A stretch of 64,000 bases of DNA from Dryas octopetala (GCA_963921425.1 OY992835.1:6076001-6140000); one strand, 5' to 3'; shown: positions 11,015-23,360, counted from the stretch's first letter. Numbers and translations: made by a program. The notes: generated by a model from the sequence alone, not told the origin.

Positions 11015-11243
11015 GTTATTATATATGTTATTAATAAAATTTATTATTTTTTTGTCTGGGATCGGGATGGTACCGAACCCGTACCGAACCACTTTGGTAC
11101 GGGACAAGATGGTACCATAATCCCAAAACCCTCATCTCATCCAGTACCGATCCCGAACTCAAATCATGAGATGGGAACGGGATGAGGTAAGTCTCGTCCC
11201 CCCCATCCTGTGCCCACCCTTAACTGATAGTGAGTGAGAGTCC

Positions 11244-11618
11244 TAGAGATGGCAAAATTCTCCGCTCCCGAAAATTCTCATAGGGACCCACCCTGATTAA
11301 GCGGGTATAGTAATATCATCTCCGTCCCCGCCCCGTCCCGTATACCTGTTTAATAAAAATATTATATTATATAATTATATTTTAATTTATTATTTTAATT
11401 TTTGTTGTATGTCTTTAATAGTGTTATCTTTATGATTTAGTATTATTGTAATATAATATAATAAATTTTAATGTATTTCATCTATTATATTATATAGTTA
11501 TATTAGTTTGATATGTTATTAATAAAAAAAAAAAGTAAAAAATAACAGGACCCCGAATACCCGATTACTCGGCGGGGCAAGTATGGTATTGGCGAACCCG
11601 CCCCGTTGCTATCCCTTA
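11244..11618. mobile_element. hAT-like MITE
   Basis: Starts TAGAGATGGCAAA and ends TTGCTATCCCTTA, an imperfect inverted repeat of the TAG-GGTGGCAA hAT class. Subterminal CCCCGCCCCG motifs are at both ends and the core is AT-rich. A target duplication could not be made out. Confidence 0.5.
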
Positions 11619-12505
11619 CTGTTATGGTCCAAATTTTTTTGTTTTTTTGGACAGACAGCCAAAGATTGGTCTCAATCAAAATATTTTTCCTCTCGTATAA
11701 CCCAGTCACTCTTCACTAAACGAACATCAAACTCTTACCATTCAATTTCCAATACTTCAGAAGAAAAAATTTAAAAAATGACTTAAACTTTGCCCTCTGT
11801 GTTAATTCAGGACATGAATTATGGGTTGTACCAATCTACCACCTCAACTTTACTTTGGATGCCAATTTGCCACTTTCATCAACTCAGTTGTAAATTCCAT
11901 CTAAAAGTGATTACGTGCCACGCACGTAATCACTTATTTAGGGATATATTTGTCATTCCACTTGTAATACAAGTCCATAGAAGTTAAAATACTTCACTCA
12001 TGTGGCTGTTTTTTGGACGAAAAATGTAACTCGACTAACATAATGGGAAAATTGGCTTCAAAATCAAAGTTAATGAGACACATTGATACAACTCAGGATA
12101 TACATCCTAAATTAATACAAGGTCAAAGAATAAATCCTTTTTGAAACATTTTCCCTACTTCATATTAATGTCATGAAAGCACAAGTTCAAGTGCGGCCAT
12201 GACGCCTAGACTATTTATTGCACTTTTCAATTTTTTAGATATGAAGAACATGAATTGAACTTAGAACATCTTTCTAACATTAAAAAAATAAATACCACTA
12301 AACTAATAACTAAGTTGTTTGGCCATACTACTACACTAATGAGCTGGATTTTTGCACTTGTTGAATGCATTAAGAGTATTAACCCAAAACCTTGCCAATG
12401 TATATATTGCCGGCTTTAGTGGCATATGACATTAATTTAGAATTAATTGAGTAAAATATAACCTACAAGTAGAACACCAACTTGATTATTCTTGGTACGA
12501 GGTTA
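11619..12505. other. Intergenic, with a diverged long foldback
   Basis: Bases from about 11803 to 12119 fold back on themselves. Both ends read inward through a GTxTTAATT...GGTTGTA/AGTTGTA...CAATTT pattern over roughly 100 bp with many mismatches, suggesting an old MULE- or MITE-like element. A 14-bp perfect hairpin lies inside (11905-11935). Nothing else was recognised. Confidence 0.4.
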
Positions 12506-13618
12506 GGCTTTCAACAGTGGGTGAGATTGAGAGTGAGAGTGAGAGTGAGAAATTAATCTCAAAAGTCGATTAGTGGGCCGGAGTTGTGAGAGTGAGAGTG
12601 AGTGAGATTAATATTTGAGAGCAATGCATAGCTCAATCTAAGAGTGAGAGCAACAGAGAGGTGGGGCCCACCCACGTGATCTGTTTGTTGGACACACATA
12701 AGAGAGAGAAAAAAGGGTGGCGAAATGACTTTCTCATCCTTTTGCTTTTATTTGGGCCTGTTACTTTTTGTGGGAATAAAAGTATTGTTTAAGGGCGAAA
12801 TGAGAAAGCAACAAAAAAGGAAAAAGTTGCCAACAACTTTACTGTAGCATAACAAAGGTCGCGCGACTCTTTTTGTTGAGCGCGTGTGGTGCACCAACAG
12901 TCTAGATTAAAAGACCGTTGCAGATCAACAGTCTAGATTAAAAGACCGTTGCAGATCAACAGTCCCCTTTAATAGACCTTTACTTTAAAAAAAAATGGCC
13001 TAAACGTGTGGCGTGATCTGGACCTACCTTTTCATTTGACTATTGGTGATCAACGACTCTCATTTAATTACCGTTATAATTATAATAAAAAATACATAAA
13101 AATACATAAAAATATGTAAACAAATACAAAAAAAATTAACTTAAAAATTCCAACGACTATTTTATCATTTTTCTTATAAATTGAGCATTTCCACCCCATT
13201 TTTTCACACATTCATCTATCTTTTGCGTACTAAATTGTTGTAGAAAATTTTTCTTTTCACACTCTCTACCAGGATGTCTTTCACCAACGAAACAAGTTGA
13301 AAGACAATTTGGTGGAGAAAAAAATATATAAATTATTATTTGGGTCATAAAATGAAATATTCAAATATATTCAATATTGACCTTAAATTAAAGATCTCAT
13401 TCAAATAAAACCAATGGTATAAATTTTATAAATATTTAAGTTATAAATTATAACTTAACCATCAAATAATCTCAATTAGGTTTAATTTAATTAAGTACAA
13501 CTGTATTACTCTCAACACCACTGTAGCTTCAGCACATATAACTATCACTCTCAGATCACAAAATCACTTTTCAAGTCATGTACTACTCTCATTTTCACCC
13601 TCACCACATTGGATCACC
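12506..13618. mobile_element. PIF/Harbinger non-autonomous element
   Basis: Flanked by TTA at 12503-12505 and 13619-13621, the classic PIF/Harbinger target duplication. The ends GGCTTTCAACAGTGGG and (reverse complement) GGTGATCCAATGTGG lead into similar GGTGAG...GAGAG subterminal blocks. Bases about 13185-13260 match, in reverse, the leader of the Harbinger ORF1 gene at 58880-58960 (both contain TTTGCRTACTAAATTGTTG and TTTTTCTTTTCA blocks). It is therefore a deletion derivative of the same family, with no coding part left. Confidence 0.75.
12895..12980. repeat. 31-bp tandem repeat
   Basis: About 2.7 copies of a 31-bp unit beginning CAACAGTCTAGATTAAAAG (starts at 12895, 12926, 12957), inside the Harbinger derivative. 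Confidence 0.85.
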
Positions 13619-13621
13619 TTA

Positions 13622-15755
13622 GTGGCCTGTTTTATAATTTAACAGTCATCAGTGGGTTTGTCATTGTGGACTTCCATTAGGAGGTTCGGGTACTAATTTG
13701 TAATGGTGATAGTGCTCCACCGAATCAAACCAACAGTGGATGTGCCTACTGTATAATGTATATATGTCAAAGCTGAAGAATTAATTAATTAACCTCTTGA
13801 GTGCTTATCACCCACAAACTGGTATCTATTTAATTAGTGTAAGCTGATAAGCTCCAATGCTCGTTTCCTATAAATAAAAAGGACATAAATAAAGATTTGT
13901 AAGCACAATATGTTATGCAACCAAAACAAAGTTTGGAGTTCCTAATAGAAAATTGCACCAACCACCTAGCCAGTAACTTTATTATGAAGGTGGTTTGGCT
14001 AGAAGCCCAGTTAGATAATTTAAACAATTAAAGCTGATGGCCAACAAAAAAAAAACAATTAAAGCTGGGCTCAACTAGAACCCATGAAATTGATAATTAT
14101 GTGTGTATATATATATATATGTCTATGGTGTTTCAGTGCATGAAATAGATGAAAAAATAATAATAATTAATCTCAGTCCGGATTTAATTAGTCTGTTGAA
14201 GGTAGAAATCCGAATGGCCTTGCCTTTTGCCAATTTGTTGGCCACAAAGTCTGGCGTTACCACCATGTGTATTTTGATCAGTTGCTGGGTTAACATCTTA
14301 GGCCTAATCTGTGAATCGGCTCAATGTATTTTACGTGGACTACGTACTTTTCTAAGGAAGTCGTGTCTATGTCATTATTCTTTTCTTGTTAGATGCCACG
14401 TCATGAGGTATAAAATTATGATGCAAATACAATTACAACTGTGACTATGAGATAATCAATTACATCAATACACTAAAATACGACAGAGCGGCTCATAAAG
14501 CAGTCGAACAATTCGAAAAACCACCCATTGATCTACAAGAAAAAAAATAATTCTCCACTTCATATAGCATTTGTGGCTTAATCTAAAAACTTTTGTTTTA
14601 AGTTAGTAACCTAGCTAAAAAATTATCATTGTTTTGCTGAAAAATGTTTTGTCATTTAGTATTTAATTTGTATTTTCACTTCTCTATTCAAATAATTTTA
14701 ATACTGAAACGGGCGTTAACTAAAATCCTAAGAAATCTCACAATTTTTTTATTTGGAAATCTTACATTTCAAAATTAAGGATGTTTGGTACGTTTCATCC
14801 TAAACAATCATGTCGTTAGATTATATTAATGACTCTTGTAACCGGAAAAATAAAATAATAATAACTCTTGGTCTACGTATTTATCTTATATTGGCGTAGA
14901 ACATTGGATGCTTAAAATCCAAACAAATTGGATTACTTGAATATTGGTCATCTTTCCACGTTGTTAATGTGTGCACGAGATCGAAATAAATATTGTATGG
15001 AATATATGATATTGAGCAGAGCATATAATGATTTATTTAACCACCAAGTCCTTCTAAGCAAGCTGGTTGTAATTGAACCAATCTTAATCAAAATCACAAC
15101 CAAGTTTTAGCTGTTTAGCAGTACCAGCCGCCAGCAGTCATCTTCCTTTGCCCGTCACCTCATAATTTTTAAAGATATAATGACATGTACTACTACAGTA
15201 CTACTCACTTAATTTATTAGACTTTAAAAGATAGTACTTTATTTATTCAGATTTAATTCTTTTGATGGGTTGTTCAGATTTAATTTAAGTATTTTCAATG
15301 TGAGTGAATTCTCTTAGAAAATGTTAAAAATGTCTTTGAAAACTTTCCATTAACAAAAGAAAAAAAGGTTTTTTTTTTCTATAAAATGCAAATCAGAATA
15401 TAGGTTAACAAATTACGAGAAGTACTCAAAAGCATTTTAAGCTAGTCCACTTTTAAATTTTTGTGTCAAGCGCATGAATGATTGACGCAAAAAACTTCGA
15501 GCGTTCACTTGTAACTATCAATCAATTATAATTCACATTTACATAAAAAAAAATCATTTAATGGCTTTTCTTACATGTTACCTGTGGAAAATTAATACAC
15601 ACAAGCACAAATAAGAACAAAATCTAAAAAAATATAAAAATATGATTGTTACCATTAGTAATTTACAACCACATATGCGTGTTACTGATGACAGTAAGTC
15701 AGTAACAACAAATACTCAATGAAAATTTGTTAAGGTGAATTTATAATGTGGACCG
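13622..15755. other. Intergenic, no gene seen
   Basis: AT-rich sequence with only short open frames and no domain-like content on either strand. A short (TA)n run lies near 14106-14120. No repeat boundaries were recognised. Confidence 0.4.
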
Positions 15756-16170
15756 GTTGAAACTAAGGAGTAAAATTTTGGTTTCGAGTAAATTTTCAAT
15801 GAAAATTTCAACGGAATTTTTTGCAAAAATTTTGATTTCGATAAAATTAGACAAAAACGACGGAAATTGTTATCAAAATATAAAAATTTTAAATGAAACT
15901 TGATCATATGTTTATTTAACATATTATTTATAGTGCCTAATTTTAAACCCCCTAATCATCTAAAAAATTTGTCTAAACCCCCACCCATCTAGAAACTCTT
16001 TCAAAACCCCCAATAACTTATAATCCTAAATTACCCTTCTGACGCGCGCTGACATTACTGTAACTGAATTTTGGTGAAACTTTTTTTTTTTTTTTTTCTG
16101 GAATTGAAGTTTTTGCTAAAATTCAATATTTCACTAAAACTAAAATCAAACACTGAAATTGAATTTCATT

Positions 16171-16280
16171 ACACTAAAACTGAATTTCAAAAATTCAGTT
16201 ACACTAAAACTGAATTTCAAAAATTCAGTTACACTGAAACTGAATTTCAGAAATTCAGTTACACTAAATTGAAGAATTCA
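16171..16280. repeat. 30-bp tandem repeat
   Basis: About 3.7 units of a 30-bp motif starting ACACTAAAACTGAATTTC at 16171, 16201, 16231 and 16261. It lies within the MULE-like element. Confidence 0.9.
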
Positions 16281-17486
16281 GTTATGAATTCACTTACTGA
16301 AACTGAATTAAGTGATGAAACAATTACACCTTAACTAAAATGCAATTACACCTTTACTAAAACAATTACAAACAGTTACACCTTTACTGAATTCCGTTTC
16401 ACTAAAAAGAACACAACAACCTTATCAAAAAAAAAAAAAAACAACAACAATACAATAAGCCATTGAGATGAAAGGAGTAGCCAACAATACAACGTCGTTC
16501 GATCACCTCACGCGCGACGAGAACACGACAGTCGTCACTACCTTGATCTGTTTCTACCTGCAAATTTGATTCATCATATTTCAAAACCATAATTTCATTC
16601 AAAATTCATTTAAAACTCATGTTTCACGAGCTGAAACTGTTTCACGAACTGAAACTGTTTAATCAATAAATGTAGGCTTAAAGTTCCATATCCAACTACT
16701 GTATTTTCACGAAGTGAAACTGAATTTTCACGAAGTGAAACTGAATTTTTACACTGTTTCACTCACTCATGCACAACACACACATATGCACACATAAGAT
16801 ACATATTTACAAACACAAATGCACACCTGCACACATACACACACAACCACACATGCCCATAAATTGGTAGGCTTAAACTGCACATGAATACACATACAGG
16901 TAGGCTTAAACTGCACAAAAATAAATATATAAATAAGAAAATCAATCTCACGCAGTCACGCTCACACAGCCACAGCTTAAACTAAAACAGAAAACACAAA
17001 ACGCAGAACACATAACTCAAACATTTTTGGAGCAACACACATTTACAACAATACACAGTTACAACAACACACAATGAGGTTCGATTTGGGGTTTTTTGAT
17101 TCATCAACAATTGGTCCAATCCAAACACATAGAATTGAAGAGTACAATGAGAAGAAGAATAATAGTACCTGACTCGACGGAAATGGATGCCGGAAAACAG
17201 AGATCGCCGACGAGGATGTCGCCGGCTTCTCTCCTTCGAAACGGCGGACTTAGGGGTCGTCCAAATCTTCTGAGGGCACTAGTGGACTTGGGACGACGAG
17301 AGGAAGCCATCCATGACGGTTCGACACCTCTTCGTCTCCGAAACTGGCGGATCTCTGGCGTGGACGCTAGCTTTCATGGCGAGTGGAATACAGGGGGAGG
17401 AAGAGGGAGGAGAGACGAGAAGATCGGGACCGGTATCGCCGGCAACCATCACCGGATGACGGAGCACACACCGGCGACAGCCACGC

Positions 17487-17512
17487 AGAGAGAGAGAGAG
17501 AACGTACAAAAC

Positions 17513-17549
<37 letters not shown>
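17487..17549. repeat. (GA)n microsatellite
   Basis: Two GA runs (17487-17501 and about 17518-17549). The Arg-Glu repeat in the overlapping open frame is a by-product. Confidence 0.9.
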
Positions 17550-17550
<1 letters not shown>

Positions 17551-18751
17551 TGAGTGAATTGAGTGATTCTAACCCTATTGTGTTATAATCAATGGGATAA
17601 ATTAAAAAAGGGTAAAACTGGAACATTAAAAAAATAGGGGTCAAACTATTAGTTGATTAGGGGTTTTGGGAGAGATTAAATGTCCAATAGGGGGTTGGGA
17701 AATAGTTTTATTAAGGGTGGAGGTTTATAAATAACCAAGTTCAAACTTGGGGGTTTTAAATAGTTTACATTATTATTTACTACATTGATAAAAAATATTG
17801 AATAAACTAAATTATATAATAGGTTTAATGTGATATAAGATGAATATAATGCGCATTTGAGACAAATACTGTTAAATAAAATTAGTATAATAAATAAATG
17901 AAATTAGTATATTCTTTATATTCTATAATCACTAACCCTAATACTAAACCCTATATACTTTATATACTTTAATACTCTTTATACTTTACAATATATGCAC
18001 TAAATCCTATATACTTTATATTCTTTAGGATATGGTATAAGATATTAGGGTTTAGGCCCTTTACAGTATTTTTAATTATTTTTTATATAGAAATGTATTA
18101 GGGTTTAGGGTTTAAAAATAACTAAACGAAACCCCAAAAAAGCCAAACCAAACCCCAAACCTTTTTTTTTCTTTCCAATTGGCTAAAGGCTCCAAATCTC
18201 AATCAACCCTAAAACCTTCTTTTTTTTTTTCTTTTTTTTTTCTTTCCTTCCTCTTTTTCTTTTTTCTTTCCTTCCTTTTCCTCCTTGCCCGTGACTCTCA
18301 CTTTCTCTTCCCTTTCATTTCTCTCTCCCAAGCTCCCCGCCCTGCGCACACAATCTTCTCTCTCCTCCCTCTCCTTTCCCGATCTCTTCCTCCTTCCCTG
18401 ATCTTCCTCCCTTTCTCCTCTCCCCCTGATCTCCTCTCCCTCCCCGATCTCTTCTCTCTCCCAGATCTCTTCTCTCTCCTCCCTCCCCAATCACCCTTCG
18501 ATCTGCCGCCACCGGCGACTGGAGATCTGAGATGAAAATGGGGCTGGAGGCTGGTTAGTGACTTCGTGTAAATCACAGCAAAATTTCTTGAAATTTTGCC
18601 AAAATTTTACAAAAACATGCATGCTTCATGTTCGAAATATCGGGCGAAATTTCCTCAAATAATTACGAAAAAATAATGGATACGTAATAAAATTTCAGGA
18701 TCCCAAAAAAATGAAAATTTCGGGGAAATTTCAATATTCCTTGGTTGAAAC

Positions 18752-20439
18752 AATTATAAAACCTTGATTTATTTATCATTGAAAAGTGTACATGTGTTTT
18801 GATCGTTAACCAAAAAATAGTTAGTAATTTTGATCCATGTGTGTGACTATTTAATTAATTCTATTTTTATAATCCACTTTTAAGCTGTTTTGTTTTTGTT
18901 GTTGTTAACTCAGAAGTCAATGTCACTCAGTATGACTATTGGGATTTGGGGTTGAAGAAGAACCATTGGCATCTTATTCTAGGTTGATGAACTATGCCTC
19001 ATATTGTAGGTAAGCAAATATAATAATCTCCACTGTTGCAGGCTCGATGGTGGTGGTGAATCATATTAAATGGGAAAAGCCAGTTGCGGGATCGATGGTG
19101 GTGGCTCAGGTTCATGGTGCGTTCGTGGGCTTGGGGCTATGGTTCAGTTTAGGTACCAATTTTAAAAAGTGTGGTTTTATCGAGCGCTCGGGAGAAATTT
19201 TTTGTCTTGTTTTACAAACTCAACTGTGACTATATAACACTCACAACTTTTTTATTAATTTGTTATTTTTTTAGTGTGTGTGAGGCTTAAGCTTCAATGT
19301 TTAGTCTTTGGGTTGTAGGACTGTTGAGTCAAAATTATATACACATCTTTTATACATTTATTCCTTCATTTAGTTGCTAGAACTCTATTCATTGTTAGGA
19401 TTTAGTTAGTTTTACATTTAGGGTGGATTTCAAATAATTAAAGTAATTGGGCTAATTTGGAATATTTTTCAAGAAAAGAAGGATTATAAGAAGAAGGATA
19501 GAGGGAAGAAGCATGGGCTACTATGCATTACAAGGGAGGCTTGACAGAACCGTCCTCGGATTTCACCTTGAAATTCGGAGTGATTTTGTGGGATCTAATA
19601 CCAAGGAAAATCCTACCGAAAATTCGATATAACCTTCTCTGTAATTGGACTAACCCAACTTGTAAGACATGAAGAAAGCACTTCTAATAATCGACAACCA
19701 CCTCTACCACAACCAAAAGGGGTCTTCAACCCAAAAACAATTTCATAACCGATAAATCTTATTCATCAAAACTCAGGGTTATCAGACCATACTAAATTAA
19801 ATTAACAAACTGAACATATATAATATAAACTTATGGAAACATTGCGCCCACGAGGTGATTAGACTGAGGATGAAATAATGATGACTTGACGTGGTACAAT
19901 CTGACATCAATGATCTCTAATACCTAAGGAGAAACGTTAAAAAAATAAAACGTGAAATGAGTGGATAAAAATGAACTCTAAAACATTTCATTTGAAAATC
20001 CTTTTTATTGAGCTTATTTCCTTTTGAAATCCCCTAGTCTTAAAAACCCTTTTACAAAAGAATGCAATGCATTAGAAATAAATAAAACTTCATATGCATT
20101 TTGTAAAATAAATCATTCAACTGAAATGTTCAGACTATGAGTATTGAGTAATGTCATGCTCAATGATAAATCTCATGCCGAAAATCTTCTATAACCAAAA
20201 TAATAAAATCTAAAATTCAAACTCAATCTCTAAAAATATCAAAGTCCCCAAATTGAAATCAACACTGTCATACTGTAAACTAATATTTTGAAACTAAAAT
20301 CTTTCATCTTAAAGAATTCTCGATAAGCTAAAAACCAATAAAAACTGTCAAGTTGAAGAATATCAAATATGAAATGAGTATTGACATCAACTGAAATCAT
20401 CCTTGTAAAATGATATCTCAAAACATTGCTACTGAAAAC
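18752..20439. other. Intergenic, probably old retroelement sequence
   Basis: No gene recognised. Bases 19380-20050 have the feel of an old LTR or leader region (phrases such as GAACCGTCCTCGGATTTCACC at 19547-19567), but no paired repeat or coding part was found, so no family is named. A CGAGCGCTCG palindrome is at 19181-19190. Confidence 0.3.
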
Positions 20440-20470
20440 TCACATCATACTTGTACCCGGGTGAACTTGG

Positions 20471-20650
20471 CCATACATCTGTGTAGAATTCTACATTTGC
20501 ACAGGCATGCAAATATCTTGACCATACACACATGCAAAGTAATCTTCATACACGTGCAGACAATTATCCTGACCATACACACGTGCGGAGTAATCTCCAT
20601 ACACGTGCAGGCAAACCTGGTCATACGTGCATGCAGAGCTGCCCCCAAAG
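20471..20650. repeat. 51-bp tandem repeat with CACGTG cores
   Basis: Two clear units (starts 20520 and 20571) and degenerate flanking ones, built on GACCATACACAC...TACACGTGCAG. Each unit carries ACACGTGC, a G-box-type core. It probably belongs to a decayed LTR or satellite-like region. Confidence 0.65.
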
Positions 20651-20879
20651 GGCGAGACATCCTGACACAAGGCCCAAAGCCTATATGTGTGTTGAGATGG
20701 GTCCCAAAAACCTATTTGTATCTGTACCAGTGGGTGAAGGTACTAATATGGTGGTTTGAAACCACTTTTCATTTTAAATAAATTACAGTTCATAAATACT
20801 CATCTGTATAAAATATGAAATACGACTCTTTTATAAATCTTTTTAAATAAAATCATTCTCAAATCATGAAAAAAAAAAC

Positions 20880-21960
20880 TACTCGATCGAAATCGTTTCC
20901 AAGGGACGGGAAATATACCACCCTCCACTGCTCATTTCATCCATTCAGAAATCAGAGTTTCAGAGAAGAGTTAAGAGCTAGAGAGAGCTTTGCAAGCTCT
21001 CTTGGCCTGCCAGCCAACGCCGCCCCCTTGGAGGAGTTTTCCATCGCCATCCACCATCATCACCACGCTGCCATGCCTCTATCTCCTCCCCTTGATCAGT
21101 TTTTCTATGGATTTATGTGTTTTTATATTACTTATGTTGAACTAAGCCTTTAGCTAGGGCTAGGATGAAGCCATAGCCATGATGTTCATACTTTTCATGA
21201 GTAAATGAGTATTTTGATTCATTCTATGTTAGCAAATTCTTAGTGTCTACGTTAATTCTATGCTATTTTTTTCCCAAGATTGATCACTTTAGGAATTGCA
21301 TATAGTAATGTTGTGAAATTGTGTGAAATAATCAAAGACATAATTTATGCATGCATGCAACAAATTAAGGAACCTTTACATTCCTGAGACTAGGTTTTAT
21401 AAGCCCATAGGAGACGCGATCGCCTATAGTTTGTATGTTCATGGTTTCATAAAACTTAATGACTCTATACATGGTTAATAGCTCTGGGATAGCTGATCGT
21501 AGCCGAAGGAGAACATGTATAGTTAACTACTTAGAGAGATCGCCCGGAGATCTAAGTCATGCCTAAGGAAACTAAATCTGTTAAAAACAATTGCCACTAG
21601 TAACTAATCAGACCTAGTTGGTAGGTGAACTTTGTTAACATGTTTGAATTGAATGCTCATAGGATTGATAATATGAACAGTATGCTAGTGGTGGATTTTA
21701 AACCCTAGTGCCTTTTATCCATTGATTTTCCTTGCTTTCTAAATTGAATTAATCTTTCATAAACACATTTGCAAATTCCCATCTAGTGTGTGTGTAGTGT
21801 GTGAATAGATGACAATTAAACATTGCTTCCATTCCCTGAGGGATCAACATACCTCATACTTGCACACACTTGTTGCATAAGCGATTCGTGCACTTGCGAG
21901 TAAATTAGGAGAAAATTAATCTACCTAAAAAAATTGAAACAAGGACTTCATCCCCCAAAC
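20880..21960 (+). mobile_element. Ty3-Gypsy-like LTR/leader fragment (fossil)
   Basis: The order of phrases resembles the LTR-to-leader region of plant Gypsy elements of the Athila/Tat type: an ATAGGAGACGCGATCGCCTAT stretch near 21408-21427, GAAGGAGAACATG near 21505, CCCTGAGGGATCAAC near 21834, and CGTGCACTTGCGAGTAAATT near 21887. No gag or pol and no second LTR are visible, so it is a broken fragment with an imprecise end. The call rests on memory of the family. Confidence 0.4.
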
Positions 21961-23161
21961 TTAAAAAAAAAAAAAAACATTAAACTCTTATAAACTTTGA
22001 ATTTTTATAAATTTCATACAGTCACGATGAAAAAAAATCAACGGAAAACCACCAAGCGCTCGGCCACGCTCGGTGTCAAAAAATTCATGTTTTGTATAGA
22101 TTTATGACCTAATCCAAAATATCTTGCTCTAGGTTAGTTCCTAAATTAAAAAAAAGTAGTGGCTTACTACTTTGCTGAAACCATTGGTATTTGGTATTTA
22201 ATTCTAATATTTTTTAAAAATAATTATTACCCCATCTACCCTCATCAGTCACCACCTGGACTAATCCGAGCTTGACACTCTTGTAATTGAGCAATATTGA
22301 TATATATGAAATTAGAGGAAATTTGGTTTTTTGTTGGACTTGTGTGTTTTATTGATATTCTCTTCTTTTAAGTCATGTGTTTTATTGATTCTAAATATTT
22401 CATGTAATTATCAATACATCCACATTGGGCTACCTAATTCCTCTAAAGTCCAGCTCTTTAATAGGCCTTCCCAGCAAGTCCATTTGATTTTCTTCCAGCC
22501 CACATTTTATTTTGCCCGATCCACGTTTTAATTTTCTTTCCCTTCTCCATTTCTTTCTCCGTCTCTCTCCCACTTCCTCTCTCATTTCCCCCATTCTCTC
22601 TCCTCTCTCTATTCACCGTCGATCTCTCTCTCTCTCCTCGATCATCGTCGTCCGGCCATGGATGGCAACAAGACCCACCTCCTCGTGCTCGCCTCTTCCT
22701 CCTCTTCCTTCCCATGAGCTTCGATCGTCCATCTAGTCATCAACAACGACAAAACAACGCAAAAATTGAGAGTCAGCTCCGGCAACGATCTCCTTCTTCC
22801 TGCCACGATGAGGCATGAGACCTATTAGGTTTAATTTGTTCCTCTTGTCGTTCTAAACATGATGGTACCCTCTGATCGCCCATACACCTAGCCACAACGG
22901 CGAATCGACGCCGAGAAGCCAGTAGCATTCCATCCAGTTTTTCGACGAACTCGATGGCGACTCAACTTGATTATGGTATATTTCTACTCCTCTAATCATG
23001 GGCTTCATTTCCCCCATGGCCTTGCTTGTCAATTTTGAGGAATTGGGATTTTGAAATTTTTAGGGGATCATGAATTTATCTTGTTCGGAGGTCTTGAATT
23101 TTCATTGGAGTTGTGTTTTTGAAAAAGCACATACAACTCTCCCTTTCTCTTTCTCCTATTA
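21961..23161. other. Intergenic, gene-like leader but no gene
   Basis: Bases 22520-22640 are CT-rich and are followed by an ATG at 22658, giving only a 17-codon frame (MDGNKTHLLVL...). This looks like a gene 5' end or a captured fragment, but no coding exons follow. The rest is AT-rich without recognisable features. Confidence 0.3.
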
Positions 23162-23170
23162 CTCACATAC

Positions 23171-23351
23171 GAAAAATTATAGGGTATAACCGATATACTG
23201 CTACGTGGTATAACCAATCCAACGTGTAAAAGTATTATTAGAATATGTGTTTATATTAGTAGGGTATAGTATTAATAATATCCACTCATATTATAACACA
23301 TAGACTGGTTGTACCACATGTCAATATATCGGTTATACAAAATAATTTCTC
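23171..23351. mobile_element. MULE-type MITE (181 bp)
   Basis: The perfect 9-bp duplication CTCACATAC is at 23162-23170 and 23352-23360. The ends GAAAAATTATAGGGTATAAC and (reverse complement) GAGAAATTATTTTGTATAAC are inverted repeats that extend about 45 bp inward. No coding capacity. Confidence 0.8.
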
Positions 23352-23360
23352 CTCACATAC

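Larger units (their letters stand above)
8305..11222. mobile_element. hAT-like non-autonomous element, interrupted by a second hAT element
   Basis: Termini TAGGAGTGGGCA (8305-8316) and TGCCCACCCTTA (11211-11222) form a 12-bp inverted repeat with two mismatches. The flanks ACTGATAA (8297-8304) and ACTGATAG (11223-11230) are an 8-bp duplication with one mismatch, as for hAT insertions. Subterminal GGTACCGA/CGGTACGG-type repeats lie at both ends (8390-8480 and 11070-11200). No transposase is visible. A separate element (9410-11014) is inserted inside; without it the host element is about 1.3 kb. Confidence 0.75.
15931..17770. mobile_element. MULE-like element inside hAT copy 2
   Basis: The 9-bp target duplication TATTATTTA (15922-15930 and 17771-17779) is typical of Mutator-like elements. 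The ends are imperfect inverted repeats, with a TTTAAAACCCCC-like motif 10-22 bp from each end. The interior holds a 30-bp tandem array, and a GC-richer block (17130-17480) that looks like a gene 5' region (minus-strand CT-rich leader, then MASSRRPKSTSALRRFGRPL). No transposase domain was recognised, so it is non-autonomous and could carry captured sequence. Confidence 0.6.
15764..18743 (+). mobile_element. hAT-like element, family X, copy 2 (carries a MULE)
   Basis: Ends TAAGGAGTAAAATTTTGG and ATTTCAATATTCCTTG match copy 1. The perfect 8-bp duplication GTTGAAAC is at 15756-15763 and 18744-18751. The interior shares with copy 1 an AATTAGACAAAAACGACGG block (15846-15864) and the TATAATAGGTTT region (near 17815), plus a CT-rich tract near 18220-18500. 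It is split by a MULE at 15931-17770; without it the copy is about 1.1 kb. No transposase. Confidence 0.85.

Noticed and set aside
10544-11107. Long Gly/Trp-rich minus-strand frames
   Set aside because: Produced by the C-rich minisatellite and CT tract inside hAT copy 1.
12891-12980. Possible CRISPR-like direct repeats
   Set aside because: The 31-bp units are contiguous with no spacers and lie in a plant transposon.
18179-18576. Overlapping Arg/Glu- or Ser/Leu/Phe-rich frames on both strands
   Set aside because: Low-complexity CT-rich tract of hAT copy 2; no coding bias or motif.
22658-22711. Short peptide frame MDGNKTHLLVL... after a CT-rich leader
   Set aside because: Only 17 codons, no downstream exon or homologue recognised; described in the intergenic entry instead.
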